In this document: positions 61,273 to 64,000 of the stretch, one piece after another
How positions within the stretch are numbered: the first letter of the stretch is position 1
Layout of the letters: the number at the start of each line of letters is the position of its first letter
Assembly: GCF_000196895.1 (NCBI RefSeq)
Contig: NC_014298.1
Span: forward strand, 310,001 to 374,000
DNA length: 64,000 nucleotides
Direction of reading: 5' to 3'
From: Halalkalicoccus jeotgali B3
GTDB lineage: Archaea; Halobacteriota; Halobacteria; Halobacteriales; Halalkalicoccaceae
Notes under the pieces: generated by a model
What the model saw: only the letters and a program-made list of their open reading frames with translations
What the model was told of the DNA's origin: nothing
Databases searched by the model: none
Program-made: the position numbers and the translations under genes

Positions 61273-62409
61273 TCAGTTGATTCGATACTCTTCGATTACG
61301 TCCTCGTCGAGTTCGATACCGATTCCCGGTTTTTCGGGCGGCTCGATCGTTCCACCGTCCTGGACGTAGACGTCCTCTTGATTTGCGACGTAGGGACTGG
61401 TGAGATACTCCCCGGGGTCATCAACGTCATCCGAGTACACGGCGAACTCGATCAACGAACAGACCGGGCTCGCCACGGAGACATGGAGACTTGCTGCATA
61501 GTTGACCATTGGCCCATACGCATGGGGAAGGAACTCCTTGTTGTACGCCTCGACAAGCGTCGCAACCCGATTAGCTGCCGTGATCCCTCCAACGAGGTCG
61601 AACGCGGGCTGATAGATCTCGAGGGCATCGATCGAGAGGTGGTCGATCGCCGAGTACTGTGTGTGATGCGTCTGAAACCCGGATATCGGCACCGAAACCT
61701 GCTGGTTGAGGTTCGCTTGACCGTTGAGATCCGTGTGTGCGATCGGCTCCTCGAACCATTCGAGCCCGTACTCGCTTGCGGTCTCTGCGACGGCAAGTGC
61801 GTCTGAGAACTTGTAGGTCGTGTTCGCATCGATCGCGAGTCCGAAATCGTCTGGAATGTTGTCTGCAATCGCCCGTATCCGCTCGCGGTCTTTCTCCACC
61901 CCATACCCACCGACGATTTTCATATGAGAGAAACCCTTCTCGGAGAGCCACGTCGCATCCTCGATTAACTCGTCCGTCTCCTTAGGAAGGGGAAACGTTG
62001 CATACGCCTGTAGCTCACCGGCTTTCCCTCCAAACAACTGATAGAGCGGTTTTCCAGCGTCTTTTCCGACGATATCCCAGAGCGCTTCGTCGAGGGCACT
62101 GAGGGCGCGATACCCTTTCACGCCTCGTTTGACGTGGACGTAGAGCTCGTTCCAGAGCTGGGTTACGTTCCGAGGGTCCCGCCCGACTAAGTGATTGCCA
62201 AGCGCCTGCATTCCTGCTGCAGCCGACCGAGCGCTATCACCCGACGGATCGTCGAGATAGGTTTCACCGATCCCAGTAATCCCTTCGTCCGTATGTATCC
62301 TCACCAGTACTGGCTGTACAGTGGTGTCGAAATCTGACTTGCCGCCTGGAATCGATACTGTGCCGATAGCGCTCTCTAATGCGATGGGTTCGACCTCTGT
62401 TACTTCCAT
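61273..62409 (-). CDS. Enolase-superfamily dehydratase-like enzyme, paralogue 2
   Basis: A 378-residue protein collinear with paralogue 1, one residue longer (VKRGVKGYRAL against VKREGSYRAM). It keeps Asp in AIDANTTYK, Glu in LEWFEEPIAH, Lys in HMKIVGGYG and His in LPHAYGPMVN, and likewise has ISGFQTHH at the third ligand position. Both genes therefore share the same unusual site. It converges on paralogue 1. ATG 62409; a TATA-like TAAATTTATTATAG (minus strand, about 62430-62443) lies upstream. The substrate is probably the same or an isomer. Confidence 0.88.
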   Translation of the reverse strand: MEVTEVEPIALESAIGTVSIPGGKSDFDTTVQPVLVRIHTDEGITGIGETYLDDPSGDSARSAAAGMQALGNHLVGRDPRNVTQLWNELYVHVKRGVKGYRALSALDEALWDIVGKDAGKPLYQLFGGKAGELQAYATFPLPKETDELIEDATWLSEKGFSHMKIVGGYGVEKDRERIRAIADNIPDDFGLAIDANTTYKFSDALAVAETASEYGLEWFEEPIAHTDLNGQANLNQQVSVPISGFQTHHTQYSAIDHLSIDALEIYQPAFDLVGGITAANRVATLVEAYNKEFLPHAYGPMVNYAASLHVSVASPVCSLIEFAVYSDDVDDPGEYLTSPYVANQEDVYVQDGGTIEPPEKPGIGIELDEDVIEEYRIN

Positions 62410-62590
62410 GCACCCCCCGCTTCATACCACTCTATAATAAATTTACCCCACAGATGTAATCGTGAATAGTTGGATGTTCTTGGGCTCACTAGGGCTAGAT
62501 GGTTGATCTCGTACCACAACTTGAAATGTAGTATATAGAATTCCTATGAGAATATAAATATTAGATAACTATCGTGTACCGTGGGAAAGA

Positions 62591-62597
62591 TTTAAAT
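62591..62597 (+). promoter_or_regulatory. TATA-like box for tctC-like gene
   Basis: TTTAAAT lies 26 bp before ATG 62623 after a GTGGGAAAGA element that could be a BRE-like sequence, consistent with a leaderless transcript. Confidence 0.55.
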
Positions 62598-62622
62598 CGT
62601 TAATCCACACATTGCATATCGC

Positions 62623-63636
62623 ATGGTAGAGAATGGCAGTACTAGACGGAAGTTCCTAACGTATGGTGGCCTTGTTGGAATGGGTACACTGGCTGGCTGT
62701 GCTGGTGGAAGTAATAGTGGAGATTCAGACGAATGGACTCCGGATCAGAACGTTCGATTGATCGTTCCGTGGGGAGCTGGCGGTGGGACTGATACCGCTG
62801 TTCGTCAGGTGGCGCAACCGGCCCAAGAGTTACTCAGTGAAAGAGATATCAACGTTGAATTGAACGTAGAAAACATAACAGGAGCTAGTGGACAGAACGC
62901 TGCCACGACTGTTCTCAATCAACCTGCAGATGGGCACACAATCTTCGCCAACACGAACGTCATCGCACCATCGATTGCGCAGGGAACGGATGCGTTTACA
63001 TTAGATGACTGGGCTGGCATCGCCCGAATGCAGTATGATACGACCTGGATCTTCGGGAGCGGTAGACAAGGGACTGGGTTTGGGGACATCCAAGAATTAG
63101 TCGATACCGCCCAATCGGAAGCAATTAGCTTCGGGATCTCTGGCGGGCTTGATAGTGCTGCATTCCCGGTACAATTCGCCCAAGAAGCAGGATTCCTCAA
63201 TAATCTTGAGATTGTTGCCTATGATGACGCAGGACGGATGGAGAACGACGTTATCACCGGTGAGATCGACTGCGCGTACGGTGAATTGGTCGAGCTCGAG
63301 GGGCTCGTAGAAGAGGGCGAGATCGAACTTCTGTATGTGGGCTATGACGAAACTGTTGAAGGGTACGAAGACGTTCCGAACGTAGAGGACACCGGTTGGG
63401 ACGCACAGTTCGGCACCCAGCGGGGCCTGGTTGTCTTGAACGATACACCACAGGAAGCTATCGATTTCTGGGCGGAGTTAGTACAGGACGTTCTAGAGAC
63501 TGATGCGTATCAAGAATTCGAGTCAGCAAACTATCTCGACATTCGAGAGGGATATCTCTCTGGACCGGAGTACATGGATTCGCTACAGGAGATGGTCACT
63601 CTCTTTGAAGAAACTCTCTCGGCATATAATCCGTGA
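62623..63636 (+). CDS. Tripartite tricarboxylate transporter substrate-binding protein (TctC/Bug family)
   Basis: A 337-residue solute-binding lipoprotein. The N-terminus STRRKFLTYGGLVGMGTLAG, followed by Cys, combines a Tat motif with a lipobox (LAGC, Cys about 26). The mature part begins NVRLIVPWGAGGGTDTAVRQ, the typical Bug-family ligand loop, with ASGQNAATTVLNQPADG and FGISGGLDSAAFPVQFA following. Bug proteins bind carboxylates or related small acids. A TctA gene starts 64 bp downstream. Together with the dehydratases it suggests uptake of a sugar acid or dicarboxylate (inference). Confidence 0.92.
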   Translation: MVENGSTRRKFLTYGGLVGMGTLAGCAGGSNSGDSDEWTPDQNVRLIVPWGAGGGTDTAVRQVAQPAQELLSERDINVELNVENITGASGQNAATTVLNQPADGHTIFANTNVIAPSIAQGTDAFTLDDWAGIARMQYDTTWIFGSGRQGTGFGDIQELVDTAQSEAISFGISGGLDSAAFPVQFAQEAGFLNNLEIVAYDDAGRMENDVITGEIDCAYGELVELEGLVEEGEIELLYVGYDETVEGYEDVPNVEDTGWDAQFGTQRGLVVLNDTPQEAIDFWAELVQDVLETDAYQEFESANYLDIREGYLSGPEYMDSLQEMVTLFEETLSAYNP

Positions 63637-63699
63637 ATGTACTATCAATAATACCTCAACCACAATGAAGATGATTTATTATGGAGGAACAGATCTGCT

Positions 63700-64000
63700 A
63701 TGGTAATTGATCAGTTAGCCCAGGGGGCTTTGAATATCTTCACTCCTCTGAATTTAATGATATTTTCTATTGCCCTTCTAGTTGGGATGATGAGTGGAGC
63801 AATACCTGGGCTAAACGGAACGATGACTGTCGTGTTGCTCATTCCGCTAACGTACAGTATGGATCCTATTTCAGCGATCATGATGTTATCTGTGATTTAC
63901 GTTGGATCGGTCTATGCCGGGTCTATTAGCGCTATTATGTTCCGGGTTCCTGGCGCACCAGAAGCCATCATGACCACATTAGATGGCTATCCAATGAATC
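63700..64000 (+). CDS. Tripartite tricarboxylate transporter permease TctA, partial
   Basis: The first 100 residues are visible. The signature SGAIPGLNGTMTVVLLIPLT and the following YVGSVYAGSISAIMFRVPGA with PEAIMTTLDGYP match TctA permeases, large multi-helix subunits that move the substrate with sodium or protons. ATG 63700 overlaps a GGAGG-like sequence about 15 bp upstream. No small TctB gene lies between TctC and TctA; it may follow beyond the window. Confidence 0.92.
   Translation, partial: MVIDQLAQGALNIFTPLNLMIFSIALLVGMMSGAIPGLNGTMTVVLLIPLTYSMDPISAIMMLSVIYVGSVYAGSISAIMFRVPGAPEAIMTTLDGYPMN

Overview
The window is almost certainly from a halophilic archaeon (class Halobacteria). Predicted proteins are Asp/Glu-rich, many exported proteins carry twin-arginine signals, TATA-like boxes sit about 25-30 bp before start codons (leaderless transcription), and several families are archaeal or haloarchaeal: Orc1/Cdc6, TRAM, an archaea-specific SMC-related protein, a minor family-B DNA polymerase and DUF7344-type HTH proteins. 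An Orc1/Cdc6 gene, a truncated parA, several toxin-antitoxin modules, IS200/IS605 elements and many gene fragments suggest a megaplasmid or a plasmid-derived chromosomal region.

Layout. 0-3 kb: a Fic/Doc toxin fragment, an LtrA membrane protein and a VapBC-type module. 3.5-7.6 kb: hyuB/hyuA hydantoinase/oxoprolinase operon on the minus strand. 7.8-12.8 kb: SprT-like and SWIM zinc proteins, a nuoC fragment, a Tat-exported protein with a small membrane partner, and copy A of a 1.4-kb repeat module (HTH gene, hairpins, putative structured RNA, palindrome). 13-17.6 kb: frameshifted PAP2 phosphatase, HAD remnant, and an HTH gene followed by TumE-like genes. 18-21 kb: Tm-1-like/PEP-hydrolase-family pair, LURP-one protein, and an inverted-repeat element. 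22-36 kb: an export and catabolism region with a GH97 glycosidase, a TolB-propeller/amidohydrolase fusion, an endonuclease/exonuclease/phosphatase protein, an enolase-superfamily dehydratase, a CocE/NonD hydrolase, a PQQ-like propeller and an acidic lipoprotein. 37-41.6 kb: a compact module of PolB-like protein, small protein, RecA-like protein and Orc1/Cdc6. 42-47 kb: a 1605-aa Tat-exported LacZ with two LamG-like insertions. 47.4-49.2 kb: a complete tnpA-tnpB IS200/IS605 element beside a truncated parA. 49.6-57.4 kb: an intron-containing tRNA-like gene, repeat copies B and C, and many pseudogenes (SMC-related, nucleotidyltransferase, HhH protein, TnpB). 57.8-64 kb: ADP-ribosylglycohydrolase, an IclR regulator, two convergent paralogous enolase-superfamily enzymes and the start of a tripartite tricarboxylate transporter (TctC, TctA).

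Functionally the intact genes look like uptake and degradation of sugars, sugar acids, hydantoins and peptide or ester substrates outside the cell, embedded in a gene graveyard shaped by recombination. The least explained signals are the two-copy putative RNA with a covarying stem, a run of hairpins in a TnpB remnant, an interlocked inverted-repeat element, the polymerase/RecA-like module with altered catalytic motifs, the LacZ with lectin-like inserts, and a family of 45-bp palindromes.
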